This document shows positions 5,448-6,431 of a stretch of DNA of 6,431 bases, one piece after another; within the stretch, counting starts at the first letter, position 1, and each line of letters begins with the position of its first letter. A program made the translations under genes and the position numbers. A model generated the notes under the pieces. The model was not told the origin of the DNA, did not search any database, and saw only the letters and a program-made list of their open reading frames with translations. The stretch comes from Competibacteraceae bacterium UBA2788 (GTDB lineage: Bacteria; Pseudomonadota; Gammaproteobacteria; Competibacterales; Competibacteraceae). The DNA is taken from the NCBI GenBank assembly GCA_002352185.1, contig DEHY01000184.1:1-6431 (forward strand), given 5' to 3'.

Positions 5448-6431
5448 ATGAAATTCACTTATCCGGGATTAACCGATGCGGAGGTTGCGGCGTCCCGCGC
5501 CCGGCACGGTTCCAACGCCGTAGCCGGCCAGGATGTTGAAACCTTCTGGGACAAGCTGCTCGATAATCTGAAAGACCCGATCATTCTCATCCTGATCGTC
5601 GCCCTGCTCATCACCGTCCTGCTATGGATGTTCGGCTATGCCCATTGGTACGAAAGCGTTGGCATCGCCTTCGCGGTGGTCATGGCTACCGTCGTCGCCA
5701 CCTGGTCGGAACACAGCAACGAGCAATCCTTCCAGCGACTGCTGGAAGAAGCCTCGCTGATCCGGGTCAAAGCGTTCCGCAACGGTCATCTGGCCGAAAT
5801 CCCGATCAGCGATCTGGTGGTCGGCGATCACATTCTGCTGCAACCCGGCGACACCGTCCCCGCCGACGGTCTGCTGCTGGCCGGGCATGCCGAGATGGAC
5901 GAAGCCGCGCTCACCGGCGAATCGGAACCGGTCAAAAAAGCCGCACTGGCGGAAGGCGCCGACCCGGCGGCGGCGCTGGAGCAGAACCGGTTGTTTCGCG
6001 CCGGACTGGTGATTGACGGCGAATGCGTGATGCGGGCCAGCGCGGTGGGCGACCAAACCCGCTACGGCCAAACCATGAAGGAACTGCTGTCCGCCGAAGA
6101 TCGGCTTTCCCCTCTGCAACACAAGCTGACGGTGCTGGGCGGACACATCGCCACCTTCGGTTATATCGGCGCGACGCTCATCTTTATCGTCTTCCTGTTC
6201 AACGCCATCGTTGGGCATGAAGGCGGGTTCGACGCTTACTGGGCGCAACCCGGCGGACTGATCGTCAAGGATGTCGTGACCGCCGCGATTCTCGCCATCA
6301 TCATCGTCGTGGTATCCGTGCCGGAGGGGCTGCCGATGATGATCGCCATGGTGCTGGCAATCAACATGAAGAAACTGCTCAGCGTCAAGGTGCTGGTGCG
6401 CAAGCTGCTGGGCATCGAAACCGCCGGCAGC
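5448..6431 (+). CDS. P2-type cation-transporting ATPase (Ca2+-ATPase-like), N-terminal part
   Basis: This is the start of a P-type ATPase that runs off the window in frame; 328 residues are visible of a family length near 850-900. In order: an N-terminal cation-ATPase segment (about 5-42), TM1 (45-63), TM2 (70-87), the actuator domain with VGDHILLQPGDTVPADG (125-141) and the TGES dephosphorylation loop (156-159), TM3 (about 232-255), and TM4 (about 273-305) with the cation-binding PEGLP (292-296). The last residues, LLGIETAGS, are the lead-in to the DKTGT phosphorylation motif just outside the window. PEGL in TM4 and the MKKLL segment after it point to P2 pumps, most like the Ca2+-exporting P2B group; a Mg2+, Na+ or Mn2+ preference cannot be excluded. 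It would sit in the inner membrane. The ATG follows a purine-rich GAAGAAGAG (5436-5444), somewhat close to the start. It begins 34 bases after the zinc-ribbon gene. No frameshift is seen. Confidence 0.93.
   Translation, partial: MKFTYPGLTDAEVAASRARHGSNAVAGQDVETFWDKLLDNLKDPIILILIVALLITVLLWMFGYAHWYESVGIAFAVVMATVVATWSEHSNEQSFQRLLEEASLIRVKAFRNGHLAEIPISDLVVGDHILLQPGDTVPADGLLLAGHAEMDEAALTGESEPVKKAALAEGADPAAALEQNRLFRAGLVIDGECVMRASAVGDQTRYGQTMKELLSAEDRLSPLQHKLTVLGGHIATFGYIGATLIFIVFLFNAIVGHEGGFDAYWAQPGGLIVKDVVTAAILAIIIVVVSVPEGLPMMIAMVLAINMKKLLSVKVLVRKLLGIETAGS

Noticed and set aside
5622..6248. Minus-strand ORF of 208 codons over the cation pump
   Set aside because: It is antisense to clear P-type ATPase motifs (TGES; PEGL lies just downstream), and its translation resembles no family.

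Overview
The window is a GC-rich bacterial chromosome segment. Compact genes, Shine-Dalgarno motifs before most of them, a PQQ-type sugar dehydrogenase made as a lipoprotein, and a RatA/COQ10-type START protein all suggest a proteobacterium. A gammaproteobacterium is the best guess, but nothing here fixes the taxon. No phage, CRISPR, transposase, tRNA or rRNA is visible.

Left part (1-2460). A minus-strand START-domain gene of the RatA/COQ10 family (124-573) is separated by an AT-richer, probably promoter-bearing gap from a very small plus-strand gene (863-1003). That gene encodes a 46-residue, four-cysteine protein with a good ribosome binding site. Just after it lie short palindromes. A convergent minus-strand gene (1192-2328) encodes a glucose/sorbosone-dehydrogenase-type, PQQ-dependent sugar dehydrogenase with a lipoprotein signal.

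Middle (2461-3737). A strong inverted repeat (2477-2529, 22-bp arms) lies in front of a plus-strand pair: a YgiD/DODA-type LigB-superfamily extradiol dioxygenase (2598-3380) and, 42 bases later, a small cupin (3423-3737). The two are probably cotranscribed, but a shared substrate cannot be read from the sequence.

Right part (3738-6431). After a 223-base gap come three closely spaced plus-strand genes: a ketoacyl-ACP synthase III homologue that keeps the nucleophilic Cys but has Thr and Tyr where FabH has its His and Asn (3961-4980), a zinc-ribbon protein (5018-5413), and the first 328 codons of a P2-type (Ca2+-ATPase-like) cation pump (5448 to the window end). The pump is cut by the window just before the expected DKTG phosphorylation motif.

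Most of the window is ordinary metabolic and housekeeping content, and I see no clear multi-gene novel system. The items most worth a second look are the Cys-rich microprotein, the KAS III homologue with the altered catalytic triad, and the long inverted repeat.
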